A DNA stretch of 64,000 nt, from assembly GCA_002426195.1 (NCBI GenBank), contig DIOT01000056.1, positions 96,622 through 160,621 of the forward strand, given 5' to 3'. This document shows, in pieces, positions 15,711-23,743 of the stretch. The notes under the pieces are model-generated. The model saw nothing but the letters and a program-made list of their open reading frames with translations. It did no database searches and had not been told where the DNA came from. This stretch comes from Bacteroidales bacterium UBA5507. GTDB taxonomy: Bacteria; Bacteroidota; Bacteroidia; Bacteroidales; Lentimicrobiaceae. A program made the position numbers and the translations under genes. Every line of letters begins with the position of its first letter. The first letter of the stretch is position 1.

Positions 15711-16112
15711 CTGTGTAACTTGTTCAGCTATTTCAGCTTTAACTGCCATTTTAGGCGGATTATGAAGATGTCTCTTCACTGCACACAAATTAGCTGCATT
15801 AATAACGGCATCCTTATACTTGGCCGGAAAATCTGCAGGAAGGTGGATAGTGATTGTTATATCACTGATCAACATTGTATCAGGATTGTGGATTGTTTCC
15901 TGTGTGAGGCTGATTTTGTCAGTTGGTATATCTCTTTGATCACAAAAAGATTTAACATAAATGCCGGCACATGTACCAAGGGATGCAAGGAACAAATCGA
16001 ATGGAGCAGGTGCGATACCATCTCCACCGGCTCTTAAAGGTTGGTCGGTAAGAATTTTAAATCCTTTGTAGTCGGCAACTACTTTCTTGTTGCCATCAAA
16101 ATAAATTTTCAT
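15708..16112 (-). CDS. OsmC/Ohr-family protein
   Basis: 134 aa. The family's two redox cysteines are visible: Cys48 in 'SLGTCAGIYVKSFC' and Cys110 in 'AANLCAVKRHL'. The N-terminal 'LTDQPLRAGGDGIAPAPFDLFLASLG' region (residues 21-46) is the substrate-binding part. OsmC/Ohr proteins reduce organic hydroperoxides through a cysteine pair; this shorter YhfA-like branch is less well known. It is transcribed toward the shared terminator, and lies 22 bases downstream of the phosphatase gene, so it may be the last gene of that operon. Confidence 0.85.
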   Translation of the reverse strand: MKIYFDGNKKVVADYKGFKILTDQPLRAGGDGIAPAPFDLFLASLGTCAGIYVKSFCDQRDIPTDKISLTQETIHNPDTMLISDITITIHLPADFPAKYKDAVINAANLCAVKRHLHNPPKMAVKAEIAEQVTQ

Positions 16113-16134
16113 GATTTTACTGTTATTTATAATC

Positions 16135-17319
16135 CTATATGAATGTCAGACTTACTTCTTTAAGGAATTTCTCCTGTAATAAGTTTGCAATCCTCTTTAT
16201 AACAGTTCTTCTTATTTCAAGTTCAACGGGTAAGCTAGGATCTTGATGGGCGATGTTAATTCTAGTCCCTATTATAAAGTGAATTTCGTCACTCTCTATC
16301 AGCATTTTTACTATTCTATCAGCAGGACCCTTTGTAAGTCTATAGCTGCTGTTATAGATTTTTAAAATCTCAGTTACTTTACCGAGAGTGAGGATGCCTT
16401 CGGTAATGAGATCCACACCATCCATGTATGAAACTGGAGGTAGGTCGGGGTCTTCAAAATCAAATGTATCTACAATCTGACGATTTAATTCACGGGCTAA
16501 AATGTCGGCCGTTGTAGCCCCGCATATTATTTTTTTTCCACTAAAGTTGTTTACTTTTTCGGCAAGCAGCGGATCGTTGTAATCTTCAAAAGGAGGTCCC
16601 GAGCATATTAAAAGCTTTCGTGGTTCCCTGAAATAAATAACTCCACAGGAAGTGTCATCTTTCGACAAATAGCCATCATTAACGTTCGCCATATTTACAA
16701 CCTTGTGGGCAAGATCGGGTGCTGCCATATCACGTTCATTTGAAATGAGTTCTGTGATATAGTTCACTACATTATCCCTTCCCCAGCCAAATGGATATTT
16801 ACCACCTCCCAATCCCGACTGGGCTACGCCATCGCTAAAAAATACTATTCTGTCTTCCTTCTCAGGAGTAAACTCGCAACTCTTTATTTCTTTACCATTA
16901 TTTTTTTCACTCTCCAGTATAACACAAGTCCATTGCGGCTCAAAGACTTTATTACCTCGCATTATTACTGTCTGTGGATTATCGTACTCGAGTATTCTCA
17001 CATTACCGTCAAACTCAATATCGATAATAGTGAAAGTGGCATAACTCATCTTACGTTCACTGCAAACTGGCAGTGTGTTCATGATGATTTCAGCAATGCG
17101 GTTTATTTCACGATGTTCAAGTGTGAAATTTAAAGCCATGGTGGCTGTTAGTGTGGCAAGCATGTTTGCTTTCACACCATGGCCCATTCCATCGCTAAGA
17201 ACTGCAATTATGCGGTTTTCATCATTTAACCGTCTGGATATAAAAACGTCACCACAAATGCGTGATTCATGATGAAATTTTAACTCAGCGTTAACCTCTA
17301 TGTAAAACCTGTTATCCAA
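16135..17319 (-). CDS. SpoIIE-type protein phosphatase linked to hydrogenase sensor
   Basis: 394 aa. The N-terminal PP2C/SpoIIE phosphatase domain covers about residues 1-230, with the metal-binding motifs 'VLSDGMGHG' (about 40-48), 'VFFSDGVAQSG' (about 165) and 'SKDDTSCGV' (about 218-226). The C-terminal 150 residues (from about 240, 'KLLICSGPPF', 'GATTADILAREL', 'SYMDGVDLITEGI') form a separate domain I do not recognise. The gene starts 2 bases after the PAS-hydrogenase sensor stop, so the two are translationally close and likely one signalling pair: the hydrogenase-fold protein senses H2 or redox state and the phosphatase removes phosphate from a Ser/Thr target. The target is not in the window. 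This arrangement resembles the phosphatase-linked group C [FeFe] hydrogenases. Confidence 0.85.
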   Translation of the reverse strand: MDNRFYIEVNAELKFHHESRICGDVFISRRLNDENRIIAVLSDGMGHGVKANMLATLTATMALNFTLEHREINRIAEIIMNTLPVCSERKMSYATFTIIDIEFDGNVRILEYDNPQTVIMRGNKVFEPQWTCVILESEKNNGKEIKSCEFTPEKEDRIVFFSDGVAQSGLGGGKYPFGWGRDNVVNYITELISNERDMAAPDLAHKVVNMANVNDGYLSKDDTSCGVIYFREPRKLLICSGPPFEDYNDPLLAEKVNNFSGKKIICGATTADILARELNRQIVDTFDFEDPDLPPVSYMDGVDLITEGILTLGKVTEILKIYNSSYRLTKGPADRIVKMLIESDEIHFIIGTRINIAHQDPSLPVELEIRRTVIKRIANLLQEKFLKEVSLTFI

Positions 17320-17321
17320 GA

Positions 17322-19184
17322 TTATTTTTTACCTTCTTTGTGAGATTCAATAATTGAATTGAGCATTCTTTCTGTCTTTGCAGCACCTTCTCCTAATAGA
17401 AAAGCAATTTTTTGCACTAGTCCCAGATTCTCATCTATCACTTCAGTGACTCTGTGTATAACTTCTTCTTTCCTTACTTCGGGAAGGTACATATCACGAA
17501 GCACTGCTCCAGCTATTTTACCTTTTTTTATTGAGAACACAGAAACATTAAGCAGTCGGTCACCCAAATGTACATCCTTATTTACCACATTTTCATCGTT
17601 TGATAGTACCGCAGTAAATAGCTTATAGAATTGGAACGGAAGAAGAGCTTTCAAATCAGCACCAACAAGACCCGGGATTATTTCATTTATTTCAGCCGCT
17701 TCTTCACCCAGTGTTTGAATAAAGCTATGATTTGATTCAATTACTTTAAGATTATCATCAACAATGACTATAGCACTGGGGAGCTTCTGAAGCATTGTAG
17801 ATGTTCTTTCTAAAGCTTCCTGTGCCATTTGCTGTTCCTGTCGTGCTTTCCTTTCTGAATCAAGTAATGCGTCCTGGGTTCGTGCAAGTTTATCGTTGGT
17901 TAATTTTAATGTCTTGATAAAGTCGTGCTTACTTTTCATAGAATATGAAATGCACATGTCGGTTTTTGTAAGCCCCTTGGCAACGGCTTCAGCAAATCCG
18001 CGACAGCTAGAATAACCGCAACCTGCGCATCCAACTTTTCCTTCGGCTTCGGATTTACCTAAAATTTTCATCACTTCATCAACTTTTTCCGCAGAAGGTT
18101 GGGCAACCCTATGGTCGTCAGCTGTGAATATAGCCTTAAAGTCAGTTGATGAAGAATGCCTCATGCAGGCTTCACGCCATATATCAATGTTGAAATCCTT
18201 GAGTTTTTTGTTTGCATAGTCTGTAACAAGAGTTTTTCTGACGTACTTTTTTCCACCGGGTGATGTGCCCGGTCCCATAAGACATCCTTCGCAGAAAAAG
18301 AGATTAAAGTGTTTTCTGATAAAGTCAACAGAAGCATCAAACTCCCTGATTGATTCTATTACATTATCCTTCCCTTCAGAAGTGATAATGTTGCCACTCA
18401 TCAGGTCTTCATTTAATCCAGCGGCCTGCAGGATGCCGTTGCTTACAGCGTATAAAGATCCTTTATATCCTAATGGTGGGTCGAAATCGGAATACTCTAC
18501 TGTACTTTCCTTGATATGGAATTCACTGAAAAGCTTCCTCAGTTCAATAAAAGTAAGTACTGCATCAACTTTAGAATTTCCGTTATATCTCAAGGCCTCG
18601 TTTTTCGACCCAATGCATGGCCCTATATAGACAACATAAATATCTTCGCCATACAATTGCCTAACGAGTTGTGCTGATGCAATCATAGGTGAAATAATTG
18701 GGGCCAGATTGTCGATTAAATCGGGGAAATATTTTTCTACTAAAGAAACTATTGGCGGGCAATTTGCCGAAATGTAATAAAGTCCTTTAAAACTAGTGAA
18801 TAACTCTTTATATTGCTCTGCAACCATGTCGACCCCAAAAGAGACTTCATTAACATAGGTGAAACCAATTTCACGAATCATTCTAACAAACTTGCGGTAA
18901 TCAGTAATATCGACGAATTCACCCGAAATGCTTGGCTCTATTATTGCAGCGACCTTTTTATCTGACTTTAGCAGTTTTTTCACATCCTGGCATGAATCGC
19001 GGGAAGTGAGAGCCTCAGGAGCACATACTCTAATACAGCTTCCACAACCAATGCAACGCTCACCAATAACCACGGGTGGTTCCTGGTCAACCCGAACCTG
19101 AAGTGCATTAACCGGACAAACTCTTACGCAGGCATAACAAGCCTGACAAATGTCGTTGTTTATGTGTATGAGTTGATTATCCAT
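17322..19184 (-). CDS. Sensory [FeFe]-hydrogenase-like protein with PAS domain
   Basis: 620 aa. Order: two [4Fe-4S] ferredoxin motifs (Cys13/16/19/23 and a second set near 43-53), a hydrogenase H-domain (about 75-345), a [4Fe-4S] 'GCAGCGYSSC' Fes domain (about 385-400), a coiled coil, then a PAS domain (about 465-570). H-cluster ligands are partly kept: Cys142 in 'SANCPP', Cys190 in 'GPCIGSKNE', Cys298/Cys301 in 'FCEGCLMGPG'. The proton-relay Cys is Asn141, the active-site Lys is Ser193, and the normal C-x3-C pair of motif L3 is C-x2-C. It therefore looks like a group C regulatory hydrogenase acting as sensor, not catalyst. Sits between the [2Fe-2S] protein (11-base gap) and the phosphatase (2-base gap), divergent from hydCBA. 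Confidence 0.88.
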   Translation of the reverse strand: MDNQLIHINNDICQACYACVRVCPVNALQVRVDQEPPVVIGERCIGCGSCIRVCAPEALTSRDSCQDVKKLLKSDKKVAAIIEPSISGEFVDITDYRKFVRMIREIGFTYVNEVSFGVDMVAEQYKELFTSFKGLYYISANCPPIVSLVEKYFPDLIDNLAPIISPMIASAQLVRQLYGEDIYVVYIGPCIGSKNEALRYNGNSKVDAVLTFIELRKLFSEFHIKESTVEYSDFDPPLGYKGSLYAVSNGILQAAGLNEDLMSGNIITSEGKDNVIESIREFDASVDFIRKHFNLFFCEGCLMGPGTSPGGKKYVRKTLVTDYANKKLKDFNIDIWREACMRHSSSTDFKAIFTADDHRVAQPSAEKVDEVMKILGKSEAEGKVGCAGCGYSSCRGFAEAVAKGLTKTDMCISYSMKSKHDFIKTLKLTNDKLARTQDALLDSERKARQEQQMAQEALERTSTMLQKLPSAIVIVDDNLKVIESNHSFIQTLGEEAAEINEIIPGLVGADLKALLPFQFYKLFTAVLSNDENVVNKDVHLGDRLLNVSVFSIKKGKIAGAVLRDMYLPEVRKEEVIHRVTEVIDENLGLVQKIAFLLGEGAAKTERMLNSIIESHKEGKK

Positions 19185-19195
19185 TATTACTTCAG

Positions 19196-19444
19196 TTAAA
19201 TTTTGAAGAGTTCAAATAGAACTTCCTTTACGGAATCTTCGCTAAGGTTATGATAATACTTGCCATTTGCCAGTAATGAGGGTCCCTTTTCACATTTAGA
19301 AAAACAATGACCACCGTGAAAGTAAACTTTTCCGGCGAGATTGTTTGCTTTAATGTACTCATCAATAATCTTGACAATCTTTTTGTTTCCTCTCGAAAAA
19401 CATGAGCTGCCAAGGCAAATTTGCAGGTCTGTCTTACCTTCCAT
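19196..19444 (-). CDS. Small thioredoxin-like [2Fe-2S] ferredoxin
   Basis: 82 aa, NuoE/HydC C-terminal-like fold. Cluster ligands Cys10-x4-Cys15 and Cys47-x3-Cys51 are the thioredoxin-like ferredoxin pattern. There is no NuoE helical N-domain. It is the first gene of the operon that continues into the PAS sensor and the phosphatase, so it may carry electrons to the sensor's FeS clusters. It is divergent from hydC; the shared 146-base region holds tandem Rex-type palindromes. A possible minus-strand -7 box, TATTTTTG, is at 19502-19495. Confidence 0.85.
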   Translation of the reverse strand: MEGKTDLQICLGSSCFSRGNKKIVKIIDEYIKANNLAGKVYFHGGHCFSKCEKGPSLLANGKYYHNLSEDSVKEVLFELFKI

Positions 19445-19524
19445 TATATTAGACTTGGTTAACCGGATTATTTATTTCTAACCTGGTTTAAAAGCAAAAA
19501 TAATAAAAAAAATAACGAAAAATC

Positions 19525-19540
19525 TGTTATAATAATAACA
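19525..19540. promoter_or_regulatory. Candidate Rex operator 1
   Basis: A perfect palindrome, TGTTAT-AATA-ATAACA, of the type bound by the NADH-responsive repressor Rex (TTGTTAAnnnnTTAACAA and related). It lies between the divergent sensor and hydCBA operons, and rex itself is the last regulatory gene of the hydCBA operon. Confidence 0.6.
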
Positions 19541-19541
19541 T

Positions 19542-19557
19542 TGTTAATGAAATAACA
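19542..19557. promoter_or_regulatory. Candidate Rex operator 2
   Basis: TGTTA (19542-19546) and TAACA (19553-19557) around a 6-base spacer. It directly follows site 1 with one base between (centres 17 bases apart), so two Rex dimers could bind side by side. About 34 bases before the hydC start, well placed to block transcription. Confidence 0.6.
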
Positions 19558-19590
19558 TTATCTTAGTGGGGTATTTAATTAAACCTCAAG

Positions 19591-20076
19591 ATGTCGGAGA
19601 CTCTGGATGATATTATTAGCCGTTATATCAACACCCGTCGCGATAGCCTGATTCCTCTTCTTCAGGAGATTCAAAATGAGTTGGGCTATCTATCGGAAGA
19701 TGCCATAAACCGAATCGGTCAGATGACAGGTCTTCCCACAGTTAAAATTTATGGAGTAGCTACTTTTTACGATCAGTTTCGTTTTGAGCCACAAGGTAAG
19801 TTTCATATAAAGGTTTGTCATGGAACAGCTTGTCATGTGAATTCATCAATGATGATAATTAGAGAACTGGAGAGGATTTTAAAAATAAAGAATGGACAAA
19901 CCACTCGTGATGGAATGTATAGCCTGGAAGTTGTGAATTGTATGGGAGCCTGTGCTGTTGGTCCGGTAATTAACATTAATGGCGAGTACATTCATGACGT
20001 AGAACCTCAAAAGATAAAAGCATTATTAGATAACTGCTTGTCAAATGCTTCTGCATATGAAACTCACAATCTATAA
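19591..20076 (+). CDS. hydC: Hydrogenase subunit HydC (NuoE-like)
   Basis: 161 aa. The N-terminal helical NuoE domain ('LLQEIQNELGYLSEDAI', 'YGVATFYDQF') is followed by a thioredoxin-like [2Fe-2S] domain with Cys76-x4-Cys81 and Cys117-x3-Cys121. In HydABC-type electron-bifurcating [FeFe] hydrogenases this subunit joins HydB to pass electrons between NAD(H), ferredoxin and the H-cluster subunit. First gene of the long operon hydC-hydB-hydA-sensor kinase-receiver-hybrid kinase-rex, beginning just after the two candidate Rex operators. Confidence 0.93.
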   Translation: MSETLDDIISRYINTRRDSLIPLLQEIQNELGYLSEDAINRIGQMTGLPTVKIYGVATFYDQFRFEPQGKFHIKVCHGTACHVNSSMMIIRELERILKIKNGQTTRDGMYSLEVVNCMGACAVGPVININGEYIHDVEPQKIKALLDNCLSNASAYETHNL

Positions 20077-20122
20077 AGAATCAGATAAGGGCGATGTCTC
20101 AAGGGCAGAGAGAAATTCATCA

Positions 20123-21991
20123 ATGACTGAAGACAAAGTAAGTCTGTTGCGTCGTGATACTGTGATTAAACCTGTAATTTTTATTGGCGCAGGAACATGT
20201 GGAATGGTTGCCGGTGCCGATAAAACAATAATTGCTGTTGAAAATTATCTGAAGGAGAAAAAAATAGATGCAGATGTAATAGAAACCGGTTGTAATGGAA
20301 TGTGTGTTCATGAACCTTTAATGGAGGTTCAATTGCCCGGGAAGCAAAGACTATCATTTGCAAAAGTCACAGCCCAGAAAACTGAATATATTCTCGACCA
20401 TATTCTCAATTATTCTGTTCCGGAGGAGAATGTTCTTGGGCAATATCCGCACGAGAACCTTCAACCTTGGGAGAATATTATAAACATCTACGACCTTCCA
20501 TTCTTTAAATATCAGACCAGAGTAGTACTTCGCAATTGTGGCTTTATTGATCCTTACTCAATTGAAGAATATGAGGCTTGGGGAGGTTATCTGGCAATGA
20601 AAAGAGTTCTGAGAAAATACTCAAGCGATAAGGTATGCGAGATCATTGAGGAAAGTGGACTTCGGGGCAGGGGAGGCGGAGGTTATCCTACTGGGCATAA
20701 ATGGCGAATGGCTCTAAATTCACCGGATGATGAAAGATATCTCATCTGTAATGGTGATGAGAGTGATCCCGGAGCTTTTATGGATAGAGCGATATTTGAA
20801 GGGGATCCGCACAGACTTATTGAAGGTATAATTATTGCTGCATATGCCATTAAGGCAAAAAGAGCTTTTGTTTATATAAGGGCTTCATATTCCCTGGCTG
20901 TTGAAAGATTAAAACATGCAATAAATGAGGCTGTAAAAGCTGGTTATCTTGGACACGACATACAAGGAAGCGGATTCAATCTCAACATACATATTAGAGA
21001 AGGTGCGGGAGCATTTGTATGCGGTGAAGAAACTGCTCTTATTGCAAGTATTGAAGGAAAAAGGGGAACTCCGTTGCCCAAACCTCCTTATCCTGTTCAG
21101 AGAGGTCTTTTCGGAAAACCAACTGTAGTTAATAATGTCGAGACTCTTGCAAACGTAGCAGATATTATCGACAAGGGGCCTTCCTGGTTTGCCGAAACAG
21201 GAACAGCGACAAGTAAAGGAACTAAAGTATTCTCAATCTCAGGTAAGGTTAAAAATACCGGAATGGTAGAAGTTGCTATGGGCACTTCTTTCAGAGATAT
21301 TATATACAACATTGCAGGAGGTATTAAAAACTATAAGAAGTTAAAAGCCATTCAAATAGGAGGGCCTTCCGGGAGCTGTCTGCCTGAAGAAAGTCTTGAC
21401 GAAATCGTCGATTATGAGTCGTTGAAAGCTGCAGACGCTATGATGGGTTCGGGAGGAATTGTCGTGATGGATGAAGATAGCTGTATGGTTGATATCGCGA
21501 AATTCTTTGCAGATTTTCTTCAGAGAGAGAGTTGCGGAAAATGTATTCCCTGCAGAGAAGGCTCAAGGAGAATGCATGAAATACTCCAAAATATCACCCG
21601 ACGACCTATTAACGAAGCAGGTTATGAAACCCTGGAAAGATTTAAAGGCGTTATGCAGTTGGAGAATCTTGCAGAAGTTATTAGAGATACATCGCTTTGT
21701 GGATTAGGACAGACTGCCCCTAATTCTCTCCTGAGTGCAATGAAATATTTTAGGGAAGAGTTTGAAGAGCATATTTTTGACCGCAAATGCAGATCGGGTG
21801 TTTGCAGAGACTTGAAGATATATTTTATTGATGTTGATAAATGTTCAGGGTGTATTGTGTGTGCAAGGAAATGTCCTGCAAACGCAATAATTGGCTCACC
21901 CCGAATGCCTCACTTTATAGTTGAAGAAAAATGTACCGGATGCGGTATTTGTTTTGAAGTGTGCAAGTTTGGAGCCGTTCTAGTGAAATGA
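20123..21991 (+). CDS. hydB: Hydrogenase subunit HydB (NuoF-like, flavin and FeS)
   Basis: 622 aa from the chosen Met. The frame is open upstream to 20045 and would overlap hydC; the Met at 20057 is an alternative. N-terminal thioredoxin-like domain with 'GTCGMVAGAD' and 'GCNGMCVHEP'; the first Cys of the usual C-x4-C is missing, leaving three. Then the NuoF core: FMN/NADH site 'GRGGGGYPTGHKW', 'CNGDESDPGAFMDR', and the [4Fe-4S] 'SCGKCIPCREG'. The C-terminus has two [4Fe-4S] ferredoxin motifs ('CSGCIVCARKCP', 'CTGCGICFEVCK'). This is the NAD(H)- and flavin-binding bifurcation subunit. hydA follows 17 bases later. Confidence 0.93.
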   Translation: MTEDKVSLLRRDTVIKPVIFIGAGTCGMVAGADKTIIAVENYLKEKKIDADVIETGCNGMCVHEPLMEVQLPGKQRLSFAKVTAQKTEYILDHILNYSVPEENVLGQYPHENLQPWENIINIYDLPFFKYQTRVVLRNCGFIDPYSIEEYEAWGGYLAMKRVLRKYSSDKVCEIIEESGLRGRGGGGYPTGHKWRMALNSPDDERYLICNGDESDPGAFMDRAIFEGDPHRLIEGIIIAAYAIKAKRAFVYIRASYSLAVERLKHAINEAVKAGYLGHDIQGSGFNLNIHIREGAGAFVCGEETALIASIEGKRGTPLPKPPYPVQRGLFGKPTVVNNVETLANVADIIDKGPSWFAETGTATSKGTKVFSISGKVKNTGMVEVAMGTSFRDIIYNIAGGIKNYKKLKAIQIGGPSGSCLPEESLDEIVDYESLKAADAMMGSGGIVVMDEDSCMVDIAKFFADFLQRESCGKCIPCREGSRRMHEILQNITRRPINEAGYETLERFKGVMQLENLAEVIRDTSLCGLGQTAPNSLLSAMKYFREEFEEHIFDRKCRSGVCRDLKIYFIDVDKCSGCIVCARKCPANAIIGSPRMPHFIVEEKCTGCGICFEVCKFGAVLVK

Positions 21992-22008
21992 TTTAACTCA
22001 CAGGCGTT

Positions 22009-23733
22009 ATGAATTTTCCAATAGAAGTAAATAATAAGGTTATCGTTGCCAGAAAGGGTGAAACCATTCTTGAGGCTCTTACCCGTAATGGACTCAAGGT
22101 GCCGACTTTATGTCATATGGCTGATTTGAATCCTTCCGGATCATGTCGTATGTGTGTCGTGGAAGTTGAGGGGAAAAGCAATCTTATCACGGCTTGTTCT
22201 CATCCTGTGGAGGAGTGGATGAAAATAAAAACTCACTCGCCAAGAGTTGTTAATGCCCGTAAAACAAATGTTGAACTTCTGCTAGCCAATCATCCTGATG
22301 ACTGCTTATACTGTGAAAGAAACGGAAAATGCGAACTTCAAAACTTCGCCGAAGAGCTAAATGTAAGAGAAAGAAGATTTCAGGGGAAAAAGAACCATCA
22401 TAAGACAGACCCTTCCGGCTCCAGTATTGTTAGAGACCCGGCAAAATGCATTTTGTGCGGCAGATGTGTGCGAACATGCGACGAGGTTGTTGGAGCTTCA
22501 ACACTTGGTTACATATGGAGGGGCAATAAAACTTTAATAGGACCTGCATTTAACAGACTGATAAACCTTTCAAGCTGTTTAACTTGTGGACAATGCATAA
22601 TGAGTTGTCCAACAGGTGCACTTCATGAGAAACGCCATTCAAATGACTTGCAGAATGCCCTTCATTCATCCGATAAGCATGTGGTGGTGCAGTATTCACC
22701 AACAATATCTGTCTGCATTACTGAAGAGTTTGGTATCAAATCAGGCAAAGATTTATACGGACTTATTAATTCAGCGCTTCGAAAAACCGGATTTGATAAA
22801 GTATTTGATGCTTCATTTTCTGCTGATTTGTATGTCATGGAACTTGCTGCTGAGTTTGAGCATCGCTTAAAGTCTGGTGGCGTATTACCAATGTTTAGCA
22901 GTGACTGTCCGGCTTGGGTTAAACATGTTGAACAAAGACATCCGGATCTAATACCGAATTTAAGTGTGTGTAAATCACCACAACAGATGTTCGGGGCAAT
23001 AATTAGCAGCTACTATACCAAAATGTTTCACATAAAGCTGGATGACTTATATACAGTTTCTGCTATGCCTTGCACTGCCCGAAAGTTTGAGTCTAAGAGA
23101 GAACAAATGACCCAAAAGGGGATTAGTGATGTCGATGCTGTTCTCACTACAAGAGAGTTTGCACAATTTATCAAATTAAATGGTATCGATACTCAACAAC
23201 TTGAACCTGAGCAAGCTGATTTTCCTTTCCATGTGCAAAGCTCTGCCGGAAAACTCATGGGGGTGTCGGGTGGATTAACAGAATCTCTTATTAGAACATT
23301 GCATTTTCAAATTACCGGTAAGGAATGTAATCCACCACGAATTAATGAATTAAGGAATATCAAGGATTATAAAGAATACTTTATAAAAATTGGAGACTAC
23401 AAACTTGGTTTTGCAGTAGCTAATACAATCAGATATACCGATCAGATTATTAAAGAGATTAAAGAAGGTAGAAAGGACATTCATTTCATTGAAGTAATGG
23501 CATGCCCGTTTGGTTGCGTTAATGGTGGAGGACAGCCTTTTATTAAGGATGGAAATACCATAAAATCAAGGATAAAAGCCATTTACGAAAATGATGAGAA
23601 AGACCCAATAAGATTCGCTCACAAGAACCCTTCAATAATTGATCTTTACAAAGAATTTCTAGGGCAGCCTATGAGTGATTTGTCGCAAAAGCTATTACAT
23701 ACAAGTTATAAGAAAAGAGAAGTTTCATTGTAG
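22009..23733 (+). CDS. hydA: [FeFe] hydrogenase catalytic subunit HydA with altered active site
   Basis: 574 aa, the same length as clostridial CpI. N-terminal [2Fe-2S] (Cys35, 46, 49, 63), a His-ligated [4Fe-4S] ('HPDDCLYCERNGKC'), two [4Fe-4S] motifs ('CILCGRCVRTC', 'CLTCGQCIMSCP'), then the H-domain. All four H-cluster ligands are present at CpI numbering: Cys300, Cys355, Cys499, Cys503. But motif L1 is SSDCPAW, so the proton-relay Cys299 is Asp299. L2 is MPCTARKFE, so the conserved Lys358 is Arg358. L3 'EVMACPFGCVNGGGQP' is normal. Known C-to-D variants of other enzymes keep some activity, while Lys358 normally holds a cyanide ligand, so the enzyme may be slow, reversed in bias, or more oxygen-tolerant. 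Catalysis is inferred, not certain. Confidence 0.9.
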   Translation: MNFPIEVNNKVIVARKGETILEALTRNGLKVPTLCHMADLNPSGSCRMCVVEVEGKSNLITACSHPVEEWMKIKTHSPRVVNARKTNVELLLANHPDDCLYCERNGKCELQNFAEELNVRERRFQGKKNHHKTDPSGSSIVRDPAKCILCGRCVRTCDEVVGASTLGYIWRGNKTLIGPAFNRLINLSSCLTCGQCIMSCPTGALHEKRHSNDLQNALHSSDKHVVVQYSPTISVCITEEFGIKSGKDLYGLINSALRKTGFDKVFDASFSADLYVMELAAEFEHRLKSGGVLPMFSSDCPAWVKHVEQRHPDLIPNLSVCKSPQQMFGAIISSYYTKMFHIKLDDLYTVSAMPCTARKFESKREQMTQKGISDVDAVLTTREFAQFIKLNGIDTQQLEPEQADFPFHVQSSAGKLMGVSGGLTESLIRTLHFQITGKECNPPRINELRNIKDYKEYFIKIGDYKLGFAVANTIRYTDQIIKEIKEGRKDIHFIEVMACPFGCVNGGGQPFIKDGNTIKSRIKAIYENDEKDPIRFAHKNPSIIDLYKEFLGQPMSDLSQKLLHTSYKKREVSL

Positions 23734-23743
23734 CAAATTATCT

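Noticed and set aside
19457..19484. GGTTAACC and a GGTTA...TAACC pair as a third Rex site
   Set aside because: Arms lack the TGTTA core and the spacing does not fit; it lies close to the start of the minus-strand gene without similarity to the other two sites.
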